This document shows positions 27,913 through 35,957 of a DNA stretch of 64,000 nt, piece after piece. Within the stretch, counting starts at the first letter, position 1; each line of letters opens with the position of its first letter. The DNA comes from Telluria antibiotica (lineage in GTDB: Bacteria; Pseudomonadota; Gammaproteobacteria; Burkholderiales; Burkholderiaceae_D). Made by a program: the position numbers and the translations under genes. The notes under the pieces were generated by a model. That model saw nothing but the letters and a program-made list of their open reading frames with translations, ran no database searches and was not told the DNA's origin. The DNA is taken from the NCBI RefSeq assembly GCF_011682055.1, contig NZ_JAAQOM010000010.1, positions 202,989-266,988 of the forward strand, read 5' to 3'.

Positions 27913-29115
27913 ATGGAATACCTGGTCCCGTACGTACTCGAATGGATGAACATGCTCGTGCGCTGGCTGCACGTCATCACCGGCATCGCCTGGATCGGCG
28001 CCTCGTTCTACTTCGTCTGGCTGGATAATTCGCTGCGCCCGCCCGCGCCCGGCTCCGACCTCGCCAACAAGGGCGTCGCGGGCGAGCTGTGGGCCGTGCA
28101 CGGCGGCGGCTTCTACAACCCGCAGAAGTATCTCGTCGCACCGGCCGAGCTGCCGGCGGAGCTGCACTGGTTCAAGTGGGAAGCGTATTCGACGTGGCTG
28201 TCGGGCTTCGCGCTGCTCGTCATCGTGTACTGGCTCAACGCGCAGGCGATGATGGTCGACCGCGCCGTGGCCGACCTGGCGCCCTGGCAGGCCGTCGGCG
28301 TCGGGCTGGGCTGCATCGTCGCGGGCTGGGTCGTGTACGACCTGCTGTGCCGCTCGCCGCTCGGCAAGCACGATCTCGCGTTCGGCATCGTCGTGTTCGC
28401 GCTGCTGGTGGGCGCGGCCTGGCTGCTGACGCATGTGCTCAGCGGCCGCGCCGCGTACATCCACGTGGGGGCGATGATCGGCACCATCATGGTCGCGAAC
28501 GTGGCGATGGTGATCATTCCCGGCCAGCGCAGGATGGTGGAGGCGATGCGCGCCGGGCAGAAGCCCGACCCGGTGTACGGCATCCGCGGCAAGCAGCGCA
28601 GCGTCCACAACAACTACTTCACGTTGCCCGTGCTGTTCATCATGATCAGCAACCACTTCGCGATGACCTACCGTCATCCGCACGCGTGGGCCGTGCTGGG
28701 CGTGATCATGGCGGCTGGCGTCTTCATCCGCCACTTCTTCAACCTGCGCCACAAGGGACGCGTCGAGTGGGTGTATCCGGCCATCGGCGTGGCGCTGCTG
28801 CTGGGGCTCGCGGTGGCGCTGGCGCCGCCGCGGCCTGCCGTCGCGGCGGGGAAGGTCGATTTCTTGCGCGTGCAGGCGATCGTCGCCCAGCGCTGTGTGT
28901 CGTGCCATGCGGCGCATCCGACGCAGCCGGGCTTCGCGAGCGCGCCCGCGGGCGTGATGCTGGACGACGCGCACGGCATCGCGCAGAACGCGCCCCGCAT
29001 CTACCAGCAGGCCGTGCAGTTGAAGGCGATGCCGCTCGCGAACATGACCAATATGACGGAGTCCGAGCGGGCGGAGATCGGCGCGTGGTTCGAGGCGGGA
29101 GCAAAAGCGCCGTAG
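27913..29115 (+). CDS. puuD: Urate hydroxylase PuuD (membrane, cytochrome c-fused)
   Basis: 400 aa. The N-terminal part has about eight or nine membrane helices and the family signature NMLVRWLHVITGIAWIGASF followed by YFVWLDNSL; QRRMVEAMRAGQKPDP and HNNYFTLPVLFIMISNHF are also typical. The C-terminal 80 residues form a class I cytochrome c with CVSCH at about residue 329 and a distal methionine in QLKAMPLANM. PuuD oxidises urate to 5-hydroxyisourate and feeds electrons to the respiratory chain. Ribosome site GAGGAG. The TAG stop lies in a palindromic repeat. No other ureide genes follow. Confidence 0.92.
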   Translation: MEYLVPYVLEWMNMLVRWLHVITGIAWIGASFYFVWLDNSLRPPAPGSDLANKGVAGELWAVHGGGFYNPQKYLVAPAELPAELHWFKWEAYSTWLSGFALLVIVYWLNAQAMMVDRAVADLAPWQAVGVGLGCIVAGWVVYDLLCRSPLGKHDLAFGIVVFALLVGAAWLLTHVLSGRAAYIHVGAMIGTIMVANVAMVIIPGQRRMVEAMRAGQKPDPVYGIRGKQRSVHNNYFTLPVLFIMISNHFAMTYRHPHAWAVLGVIMAAGVFIRHFFNLRHKGRVEWVYPAIGVALLLGLAVALAPPRPAVAAGKVDFLRVQAIVAQRCVSCHAAHPTQPGFASAPAGVMLDDAHGIAQNAPRIYQQAVQLKAMPLANMTNMTESERAEIGAWFEAGAKAP

Positions 29116-29274
29116 GGTGGGGCATGAAATGCGAGCCCACGCGAACGTTTGCGGCATGTTGGCGTTACGCGTGGGCACGGGGTGCCCACCCTACGTCGTC
29201 GATACGTGCGTAGGCATGCGGTCCGCACACGTTTGATTTGTTTCGGCCGTAGGGTGGGCTCCCCGAGCCCACCA
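29111..29274. repeat. Intergenic palindromic repeats, locus 6 (three elements)
   Basis: The stretch after puuD holds a degenerate element at 29111-29142, a mirrored element ending GTGCCCACCCTACG near 29195, and a third at 29248-29274 with arms GTGGGCTC/GAGCCCAC. The first overlaps the puuD stop codon. Nothing else is seen in this 182-base gap before the convergent peptidase gene. Confidence 0.82.
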
Positions 29275-29297
29275 AGCGTACGCGCACCGAAAACGGG

Positions 29298-31670
29298 TTA
29301 TTTCAACGTGCGCTCGAACAGCTGGAAGATGCGCCGATACTCGTCATACCAGCTCTCCGGCTGCACGAACGAATGCTTCTCGAGCGGATACGGCGCCAGC
29401 TCCCAGTGGTCCTTCTTCAATTCGATCAGGCGCTCGGCCATGCGCACTGAGTCCTGGAAGAACACGTTGTCGTCGACCATGCCGTGCGCGATCAGCAGAT
29501 GGCCCTTGAGGTTCTGCGCGTACTCGATCGGCGATGACGTCTTGTACGCTTCCGGATCGACGTCCGGCGTATTCAGGATGTTCGACGTGTACTCGTGGTT
29601 GTACGAGGTCCAGTCGGACACGGGACGCAGCGCGGCGCCGGCCTTGAAGACGTCGGGCGCGCGCAGCATGCCCATCAACGTCATGAAGCCGCCGTAGCTG
29701 CCGCCGTAGATGCCCACGCGGGCCGGGTCGCCCTGTTCGTTGGCGACCATCCAGTTCACGCCGTCGAGGTAGTCGTCCAGCTCCGGGTGGCCCATCTGGC
29801 GGTAGATCGCCGTGCGCCACTTGACGCCATACCCCTTCGATGCGCGGTAGTCCATGTCGAGGACGACGTAGCCGTTCTGCACGAGCAGGTTGTGGAACAT
29901 CTGCTCGCGGAAGTACGGCGTGTAGCGCTGCGTGACGTTCTGCAGATAGCCCGCGCCGTGCACGAACATCACGACCGGATATTTTTTTCCGGCCTCCAGC
30001 TGCGCGGGGCGGTACAGCTTGGCCCAGATCGGCGCGCCGCCGTGCGTCGACGGCACCGTCACGAATTGCGGCTGGATCCACTCGTGCGCCTTGAATTCCG
30101 GCGTGCGCGTGTCGGTCAGGCGGACCGCGTCACCGCCGGACGACGGCAAGGTCGCGATCTGCGCCGGCAGGTACGGGCCGGAATAATGGACGAGCAGCTT
30201 CTTCTGGTCCGGCGACAGGCGGAAATCCTGCACGCCGGCCAGGCTGCTCACTTCGCGCGTGGCGCCGGCCGCGGCGTCGACAGCGCAGACTTCGTACGTG
30301 TGCGGCGCCTTGCGGTTGCACATCACCCAGGCCGTGCGGCCGTCGGCGGACCACGCCACGTCCGTCGCTTCCCACGCGCCTTGCGTGAGCGCGCGCGTGC
30401 GGCCGGCCGCGTCGCGCACGTACAGGTGCGAGTACCCGGTTTCTTCCGACAGATACCACAGCGTGCTGCCGTCCGGCAGCCAGCCGAAGTCGTTGTTGTC
30501 GTAGTTGATCCAGGCTTCGTCCGTCAGGCGGTGCACGGGTTTCAGGGCAGCGTGCGGCAGGTCGACGGTGGCGATCCAGCGGTCCTTGTTGTCGACGGCG
30601 CGCAGCTGCACGGCCGCGTTGCTGCCGTCCTGGCTCCACACGATGCCTTCGCCTTCGGAGCCGATCGTCACCGGCCGCAGGCCCTTCAGCGGCTCGAGCT
30701 TGTGCGCGGCACGCAGCTGCGCCAGCGGGTCCGTCGCGATGCCGGGCAGGACGTCCAGCGCCAGGTCCTTCACGTCGTGCGTCGCCAGGTTGACGAGCTT
30801 GAGGCCCTGGCCCGCGGGCGCGTTGCGGCCCACGCGCGTGCGCTCTTCCGAGAATTCCTCGTAGCCGCTTTCCGTCACGTAGCGCGGCATCTTGCCCGCG
30901 CGGCCCTTGGGCGCATCCTTCGGACCCGTGACGACGAGCAGCCAGCGCCCGTCCGGCGACAGCGCGCTGTTCACGATGGCGATCCTGTCGCCGAGGTAGA
31001 TCGGGGCCGGGGCGCGGGTCGGGTCGGCGCGGCGTTCCTGCTCGGCCTGGGCGCGCGCCGCGTCGCGCTCGTCCTTCTGGCGCTTCAGGATCGTGGACAG
31101 CCGCAGCTGCATGTCGCGCAGCGCATCCGGTTCCGGCACGTTCGGGTCCTTGGCGGCGCGGGGCAGGGCGATCGGTGCCGGCACGCGCTCGTTGCGGTCC
31201 CATCCGAACCAGTCGTCGCCGATGCGGAACTGCACGCTGCGCTCGTCGGCTGAATACTGCACGGCCTGCACGGCCTGCACGGCCCCACCATGGCTGCGCG
31301 TGATCTGCACGAGCGCGCCGTTCCTGAGGTCGCGTTCGAACAGGTCGCCGTTGCGCACGACGACGGCGCGGGTGCGCGCACGGTTGTACAGCGTTTCCGG
31401 GGTGTCGAGCTTCGGGAGGTCGGCGTCTGCCACCTGCGCCGCGCGGCCGCCCCGGGCCGCATCGAGGCCCCACGTGTCGCGCAGCGGCGAGCCCGTGCGC
31501 TTCTGTTTGTAGAACACCTGCTTGCCGTCCCAGCTCCACCACGCCGCTTCGACGGGCGTGCCGATCCAGTCGGGGCTGGCCATCGCGTCGTCGAGGGTCA
31601 CGGGTGTCGCGGCAAAAACAGGGGGCGCCAGCAGGGCGGCGAGAACGGCAAGAGAGGGAAGTCGCATCAT
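29298..31670 (-). CDS. Prolyl oligopeptidase-family (S9) peptidase, exported
   Basis: 790 aa. A signal peptide starts at the paired ATGs (31670: MMRLPSLAVLAALLAPPVFA). A beta-propeller of WD40-like/DPP-IV type repeats (for example LSPDGRWLLVVTG and VAWSADGRTAWVMC) occupies about residues 40-540. The alpha/beta hydrolase domain follows: oxyanion/entry HGAGYLQNV, nucleophile Ser in GIYGGSYGGFMTLM (near residue 655), Asp in the MVDDNVF region and His in LEKHSFVQPESW. It cleaves peptides after proline or related residues, probably in the periplasm. It stands alone, converging with puuD. Confidence 0.9.
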   Translation of the reverse strand: MMRLPSLAVLAALLAPPVFAATPVTLDDAMASPDWIGTPVEAAWWSWDGKQVFYKQKRTGSPLRDTWGLDAARGGRAAQVADADLPKLDTPETLYNRARTRAVVVRNGDLFERDLRNGALVQITRSHGGAVQAVQAVQYSADERSVQFRIGDDWFGWDRNERVPAPIALPRAAKDPNVPEPDALRDMQLRLSTILKRQKDERDAARAQAEQERRADPTRAPAPIYLGDRIAIVNSALSPDGRWLLVVTGPKDAPKGRAGKMPRYVTESGYEEFSEERTRVGRNAPAGQGLKLVNLATHDVKDLALDVLPGIATDPLAQLRAAHKLEPLKGLRPVTIGSEGEGIVWSQDGSNAAVQLRAVDNKDRWIATVDLPHAALKPVHRLTDEAWINYDNNDFGWLPDGSTLWYLSEETGYSHLYVRDAAGRTRALTQGAWEATDVAWSADGRTAWVMCNRKAPHTYEVCAVDAAAGATREVSSLAGVQDFRLSPDQKKLLVHYSGPYLPAQIATLPSSGGDAVRLTDTRTPEFKAHEWIQPQFVTVPSTHGGAPIWAKLYRPAQLEAGKKYPVVMFVHGAGYLQNVTQRYTPYFREQMFHNLLVQNGYVVLDMDYRASKGYGVKWRTAIYRQMGHPELDDYLDGVNWMVANEQGDPARVGIYGGSYGGFMTLMGMLRAPDVFKAGAALRPVSDWTSYNHEYTSNILNTPDVDPEAYKTSSPIEYAQNLKGHLLIAHGMVDDNVFFQDSVRMAERLIELKKDHWELAPYPLEKHSFVQPESWYDEYRRIFQLFERTLK

Positions 31671-31780
31671 CAGTCGGGTGGATAAATGAGGAACAGTTTG
31701 CTTTTCTTGGTCAGAATTGCAAAAAAGCATTCTATCTCAGCCGACAACGGTGCTGGGCGGAATCGCCGCACAAAAGACAA

Positions 31781-31800
31781 CGCCCGGCCAATGCCGGGCG
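31781..31800 (-). terminator. Hairpin after the small-protein pair
   Basis: CGCCCGGC / GCCGGGCG form an 8-bp GC stem with a CAAT/ATTG loop, followed on the minus strand by TTGTCTTTTG. Positioned downstream of the 56-aa gene and upstream of the peptidase start, it could end the small-gene transcript. The U-tract is imperfect. Confidence 0.5.
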
Positions 31801-31828
31801 TCGGGAGACGTCGTTGCGCTGCCGTCGA

Positions 31829-31999
31829 TCAGGCGGCGTTTTTCGGGCGGGCGTATTCGCCCATCCACAGTTCGGTCGGCGCGTTCGCCAGCCACAGGTC
31901 GGCAGGGGCGGTGACGGTCGGGTTGCGCACGAAGATCACGATGCGGGTGATGACGGCGGCGGCGGCGATGGCGACGGTGAGGTATTCGATCGGGGTCAT
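31829..31999 (-). CDS. 56-aa membrane-associated small protein
   Basis: ATG at 31999 to TGA at 31829, 56 codons. The N-terminus MTPIEYLTVAIAAAAVITRI is a single hydrophobic helix (about residues 5-23), followed by a short soluble tail with two tryptophans and the ending YARPKNAA. The start is preceded by an AAGGATAAAA sequence that can serve as ribosome site. It follows the 82-aa gene by 23 bases on the same strand. No family recognised. Confidence 0.55.
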   Translation of the reverse strand: MTPIEYLTVAIAAAAVITRIVIFVRNPTVTAPADLWLANAPTELWMGEYARPKNAA

Positions 32000-32022
32000 G
32001 ATTTTATCCTTGGATGATGGTA

Positions 32023-32271
32023 TTAGTGGGTCGACGATTTGCGTGCCATGTCGGCGGTCAGCGCGGAGGCGCAGAACGGGCCCAGGATCACGCGGTCCGC
32101 CACGGTGCGGTTGCGGGCGAAGGCGCCGCTGGCCGGCTGCGCGGCGTCGTGGGCGAACCAGCCGCCGTGTGCCGTATAGAGCTCGATCGCGAAAGCGCGG
32201 ATCTTGCCGAATGCGTCTGCCAGGTGGTGGCGCAGACCCTTGTCTGCCTGGGTGATCGTTGCGGTCGTCAT
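32023..32271 (-). CDS. 82-aa small protein of unknown function
   Basis: The frame is open to 32406, but the ATG at 32271 has GGAG six to seven bases before it and starts MTTATITQADKGLRHHLADA, so this start is preferred. The protein is soluble, His/Ala-rich, with two short amphipathic helices and a basic tail (MARKSSTH). Not recognised. With the 56-aa gene it forms a possible two-gene unit just upstream of, and divergent from, nasT. Confidence 0.5.
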   Translation of the reverse strand: MTTATITQADKGLRHHLADAFGKIRAFAIELYTAHGGWFAHDAAQPASGAFARNRTVADRVILGPFCASALTADMARKSSTH

Positions 32272-32463
32272 GGTCATCTCCGGTGAGAAATCTGTCGTGT
32301 TGCGATGCAGTATAGGGAGAACCGCGTCATAAATGAACTTTTGATTTGTGATGCTTCCCATTCGTTTTGTGAATATTTCTGTGAGATAACTATTGCGGAT
32401 GTGCACTCCCGCGATTCGGTCCGTGAATATCTGACGCCGTCCTGATCGCCGCGCTCGGCAGTT

Positions 32464-32480
32464 ATGGCCCGAAACTTGCT
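32464..32480 (+). promoter_or_regulatory. Sigma-54-like promoter upstream of nasT
   Basis: ATGGCCCGAAACTTGCT matches YTGGCACGRNNNTTGCW at 15 of 17 positions, including GG/GC spacing. The implied start, near 32491, is only about two bases before the annotated nasT ATG, so either nasT is nearly leaderless, its true start is further in, or the match is fortuitous. Confidence 0.4.
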
Positions 32481-32492
32481 TGCCCCAAGGGC

Positions 32493-33134
32493 ATGAAATC
32501 GCCTTCCAAGGTCCAGCGCACGTTGCGCATCGTCGTCGTCAACACTGCGACGGATCACGTCACGGACGAGTCCGCGCGTGCCGCGCAGGCTCGGCGCAAC
32601 ACCGCGCTGCGCATCGGCCTGCTGGAATCCGGCTACGACATCGTAGCCATGCTGCCGGCCGACATCTTCCTGCCCGAGCGGATCGCGCAGATCCAGCCGG
32701 ACATGATCATCATCGACAGCGAATCCGACGCGCGCGACGTGCTCGAGCACATCGTGATCGCCACGCGCGACGAGCCGCGCCCGATCGTGCTGTTCACGGA
32801 CGACCAGACGCCGTCCAGCATGGACGCCGCGATCGACGCGGGCGTGACCGCGTACATCGTCGATGGCCTGCAGGCCGAGCGCGTGAAACCCGTGCTGGAC
32901 GTGGCGCTGAAGCGCTTCCAGCGCGAGCAGAAGCTGCTGGACGAGTTGTCGGACACGCGCCGCCAGTTGGCCGACCGCAAGCTGATCGAGCGCGCCAAGG
33001 GCGTCCTGATGGCGCGCAACAAGCTGACGGAAGAAGAGGCCTACCAGCGGCTGCGCACGATGGCGATGAACAAGAAACTCAAGCTGGCCGAAGTGGCCCA
33101 GCGCATCCTGGATGTCGAGGATCTCCTCGGGTAA
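32493..33134 (+). CDS. nasT: NasT-type ANTAR antiterminator
   Basis: 213 aa. The N-terminal receiver-like domain (LRIVVVNTATDHVTD, MIIIDSESDARDVLEHIV) lacks the strict phospho-acceptor geometry of normal regulators. The C-terminal ANTAR domain (about 150-205) reads LIERAKGVLMARNKLTEEEA, then YQRLRTMAMNKKLKLAEVAQ. ANTAR proteins bind RNA with two hexaloop hairpins and prevent termination. NasT is normally held by NasS until nitrate or nitrite is bound. NasS is encoded 14 bases downstream and a matching RNA target lies before narK. The N-terminal extension before LRIVVV is unusually long, which leaves the start uncertain. Confidence 0.9.
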   Translation: MKSPSKVQRTLRIVVVNTATDHVTDESARAAQARRNTALRIGLLESGYDIVAMLPADIFLPERIAQIQPDMIIIDSESDARDVLEHIVIATRDEPRPIVLFTDDQTPSSMDAAIDAGVTAYIVDGLQAERVKPVLDVALKRFQREQKLLDELSDTRRQLADRKLIERAKGVLMARNKLTEEEAYQRLRTMAMNKKLKLAEVAQRILDVEDLLG

Positions 33135-33148
33135 GAATAAGGAACAGC

Positions 33149-34324
33149 ATGGCACATGCCTTCGTGTCGGGATCGGACCGCCCGGAAAAGACCGTGATCA
33201 GGGCCGGCTTCATGCCTCTGACGGATTGCGCGCCCCTCGTGATGGCGTCCGTGCTGGGGCTGGACGACAAATACGGTATCAAGCTGGACCTGTGCCGCCA
33301 GCACTCGTGGTCGGGCATGCGCGACCGCCTGCTGCAGGGCGAGACCGACGTGGCGCACGTCCTGTACGGCATGCTGTACGGCGTGGAGAACGGCATCGGC
33401 GGCGTGACCCGGCGCATGGCCGTGCTGATGAATTTGTCGCGCAACGGCCAGTCCATCACCCTCGCGCGCGCGCTCGCGCGCCAGGGCATCGCCGACCTCC
33501 CGCAACTGGCCGCCGCCGTCCGCAAGGGCGGGCGCCGCTTCGCCTTTGCCCACACCTTCCCCACGGGGAATCACGCGATGTTCCTCTATTACTGGCTGGC
33601 CGCCGGCGGCATCGACCCGCTGCGCGACGTGCAGGCCGTGACCGTGCCGCCCAGCCAGATGGCCGTGAACCTCGCGGCGGGCCACATGGACGGCTTCTGC
33701 GCCGGCGAGCCGTGGAGCACCCGCGCGCTGCTGGACGGCAGCGGCTTCACGGCCGCCACGAGCCAGGACATCTGGCCCGACCACCCCGGCAAGGCGCTGG
33801 GCGCGACCGCGGCCTTCGTCGACGCCAATCCGCACGCGTGCCGCTCGCTGGTCGCGGCCGTGCTGGAAGCGGCGCGCTGGCTCGACGCGGCGGGCGAGAA
33901 TCGCGACGCGGCCGCCGAGGTGCTGTCGAGTCCCGGCTACGTGAACGCCGACCGCCACGCCATCGCCGCGCGCCTGCACGGCGAGTACGAGAACGGCCTG
34001 GGACGGCGCTGGATCGATCCCGACCCCGTCCGCTTCCACTCGGACGGCGAGGCCAACTTCCCCTACCTGTCCGACGGCATGTGGTTCATGACCCAGCACC
34101 GGCGCTGGGGCCTGCTGCGCGACGACGTCGACTACGCGGCCGTGGCCGCGCGCGTGAACCGCGTGGGCCTGTACCGCGAGGCCGCCGTGCTGGCCGGCGT
34201 GCCCGCACCTTCGAGCCTGACCCGCCGCTCCGTGCTCATGGACGGCAAGGTATGGGACGGCAGCGCGCCGGCCGCGTATGCGGCCGCCTTTCCCATCCGC
34301 CGTGTCGCCCTCGCCGGCGCCTAG
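33149..34324 (+). CDS. nasS: NasS nitrate/nitrite sensor (NrtA/CmpA-like)
   Basis: 391 aa. Periplasmic-binding-protein fold of the NrtA/CmpA type: VIRAGFMPLTDCAPLVMASV, then SWSGMRDRLLQGETDVAHVL, GHMDGFCAGEPWSTRAL and DANPHACRSLVAAVLEAARW. No signal peptide or lipobox is present, which separates NasS, a cytoplasmic sensor, from transporter binding proteins; no ABC transporter genes are nearby either. In the characterised system NasS sequesters NasT and releases it when nitrate or nitrite binds. The start at 33149 has AAGGAACAG as ribosome site and follows nasT closely. Confidence 0.9.
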   Translation: MAHAFVSGSDRPEKTVIRAGFMPLTDCAPLVMASVLGLDDKYGIKLDLCRQHSWSGMRDRLLQGETDVAHVLYGMLYGVENGIGGVTRRMAVLMNLSRNGQSITLARALARQGIADLPQLAAAVRKGGRRFAFAHTFPTGNHAMFLYYWLAAGGIDPLRDVQAVTVPPSQMAVNLAAGHMDGFCAGEPWSTRALLDGSGFTAATSQDIWPDHPGKALGATAAFVDANPHACRSLVAAVLEAARWLDAAGENRDAAAEVLSSPGYVNADRHAIAARLHGEYENGLGRRWIDPDPVRFHSDGEANFPYLSDGMWFMTQHRRWGLLRDDVDYAAVAARVNRVGLYREAAVLAGVPAPSSLTRRSVLMDGKVWDGSAPAAYAAAFPIRRVALAGA

Positions 34325-34447
34325 CGCCTGCACCATGCCAAACGGGTGCGTCAGCGCGTGCCTCATTTGCGTGCGTTATTACCGTGCATGGTGCACTGCA
34401 ATGAAGCGGGAGACCCGGGTAAATACGGTCTTATGAGGGAAAACCAT

Positions 34448-34464
34448 CTGGCACGGGTCTTGCA
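34448..34464 (+). promoter_or_regulatory. Sigma-54 promoter of the nitrate operon
   Basis: CTGGCACGGGTCTTGCA is a full match to the sigma-54 consensus YTGGCACGRNNNTTGCW. Transcription should start near 34475, leaving a leader of about 150 bases before narK. Upstream, 34359-34375 (TGCCTCATTTGCGTGCG) and the half-site ATGGTGCAC near 34388-34396 resemble NtrC sites, at a distance suited to an enhancer-binding protein. Confidence 0.85.
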
Positions 34465-34505
34465 CATAGGGAGGTAAGGGGTCAAAGGCGACCTCCCATC
34501 ACAGC

Positions 34506-34545
34506 GCTGTCCCAACGGAGGGGCGGCAACAGGACAACGGCGTCC
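34506..34545 (+). promoter_or_regulatory. ANTAR (NasT) target: two hexaloop hairpins
   Basis: Hairpin P1: an 8-bp stem 34506-34513 / 34520-34527 with loop AACGGA (34514-34519). After the linker AACA, hairpin P2: stem GGAC/GUCC (34532-34535 / 34542-34545) with loop AACGGC (34536-34541). Both loops have A at position 1 and G at position 4, the defining bases of ANTAR RNA targets. The 3' half of P2 is also the 5' arm of the following terminator, so P2 and the terminator exclude each other. Confidence 0.85.
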
Positions 34546-34601
34546 GCTGCACCGCACACGCGATTCCCATTCGCGGCCGCGGTACGCAGCGGGCGCCTTT
34601 T
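34539..34601 (+). terminator. Leader terminator of the nitrate operon
   Basis: GGCGTCCGCTGC (34539-34550) pairs over 12 positions, with one G-U, with GCAGCGGGCGCC (34586-34597), followed by a T-tract (34598-34601, and TTTTT after CG). An inner helix CGCGA/TCGCG stacks within the loop. It overlaps the P2 antiterminator hairpin, so NasT bound to the RNA should allow readthrough into narK. Confidence 0.78.
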
Positions 34602-34625
34602 CGTTTTTAAGAAGGGAAGAAAAAC

Positions 34626-35921
34626 ATGGCCGGCAAAGCAAACAGCATCAAGCTATTCTCCTTTGATACGCCCCCGATGCGCGCGTTCCACCTGACCTGG
34701 GTGGCCTTCTTCGTCTGCTTTTTCGCCTGGTTTGCCTGCGCACCGCTGATGCCGGTGATTAAAGGCGAGTTCCACCTGTCCGTCGGCCAGATCGCCGACA
34801 TCAACATCGCCGCCGTCGCCATCACGATCATCGTGCGCCTGATCGTCGGCCCGCTGTGCGACCGCTTCGGCCCGCGCAAGACCTACACCGGCCTGCTGGC
34901 ACTGGGCGCGATCCCCGTGCTGGGCGTCGCCATGTCGCAGAGCTATGAGAGCTTCCTGCTGTTCCGCCTCGGCATCGGTGCCGTCGGCGCCAGCTTCGTG
35001 ATCACCCAGTACCACACCTCGGTGATGTTCGGCCCGAAGGTCGTCGGCACCGCGAACGCGGCGTCGGCCGGCTGGGGCAACAGCGGCGGCGGCGTCGCGC
35101 AAGCCACGATGCCGCTGCTGATGGGCGCCGTGATCATGCTGGGCGTGAACGAGACGATGGGCTGGCGCGTCGCGCTGCTGGTGCCGGGCGTGCTGATGCT
35201 GATCATGTCCGTCGTCTACTACAAATTCACGCAGGACTGCCCGGAAGGTAACTTCACGGAACTGCGCGCCGCCGGCGTGCCGTTCGAATCGGGCGGCAAG
35301 GGCGGCTGGGCGAGCTTCTTCGAAGCCTGCCGCAACTACCGCGCCTGGCTGCTGTTCATCACCTACGGCGCCTGCTTCGGCATCGAACTGTTCATCCACA
35401 ACGTCGCCGCCACCTATTACGTCGACCACTTCGGCCTGTCGCTGAAAGCGGCCGGGATGGCCGCCGGCAGCTTCGGCCTGCTGGCCCTGTTCGCCCGTGC
35501 CCTCGGCGGCTGGATCTCGGACAAGGCGGCCGCGCGCGGCGACCTGAATTCCCGCGTGAACCTGCTGTTCATCCTGATGATCGGCGAGGGCCTTGGCCTG
35601 CTGTGGTTCTCGCAGACCACCAGCGTCACGATGGCCATCGTCGCCATGCTGGCTTTCGGCCTGTGCACCCACATGGCCTGCGGTTCGACCTATGCGCTGG
35701 TGCCGTTCGTCAGCCGCAAGGCGCTGGGCGGCGTGGCCGGCATCGTCGGCGCGGGCGGCAACGTCGGCGCCGTGCTGGCCGGCTTCCTGATGAAGGCGAC
35801 CGGAGACGTGCGCCAGACCCTGATGATCCTCGGCGGCGCCGTCCTCGTCGCGGCGCTGTGCGCGATCGGTGTGCGCTTCTCGCTCGCCGCCCCCGAAACG
35901 CCGGCACCCGCAGCCGCCTGA
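34626..35921 (+). CDS. narK: Nitrate/nitrite MFS transporter (NarK/NasA type)
   Basis: 431 aa with 12 membrane segments. Nitrate signatures: GIGAVGASFVITQYHTSVMF and NAASAGWGNSGGGVAQ in helix 5, and YALVPFVSRKALGGVAGIVG, AGGNVGAVLAGFL near helix 11. MFS loop RLIVGPLCDRFGPRKTY between helices 2 and 3. It imports nitrate (and perhaps exchanges nitrite) for the assimilatory enzymes encoded after it. Expression is expected to need sigma-54 and NasT readthrough of the leader. Ribosome site GAAGGGAAG. Confidence 0.93.
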   Translation: MAGKANSIKLFSFDTPPMRAFHLTWVAFFVCFFAWFACAPLMPVIKGEFHLSVGQIADINIAAVAITIIVRLIVGPLCDRFGPRKTYTGLLALGAIPVLGVAMSQSYESFLLFRLGIGAVGASFVITQYHTSVMFGPKVVGTANAASAGWGNSGGGVAQATMPLLMGAVIMLGVNETMGWRVALLVPGVLMLIMSVVYYKFTQDCPEGNFTELRAAGVPFESGGKGGWASFFEACRNYRAWLLFITYGACFGIELFIHNVAATYYVDHFGLSLKAAGMAAGSFGLLALFARALGGWISDKAAARGDLNSRVNLLFILMIGEGLGLLWFSQTTSVTMAIVAMLAFGLCTHMACGSTYALVPFVSRKALGGVAGIVGAGGNVGAVLAGFLMKATGDVRQTLMILGGAVLVAALCAIGVRFSLAAPETPAPAAA

Positions 35922-35957
35922 ACCACATACACGTCGTAGCAAGCAAGGAGTCGCAAC

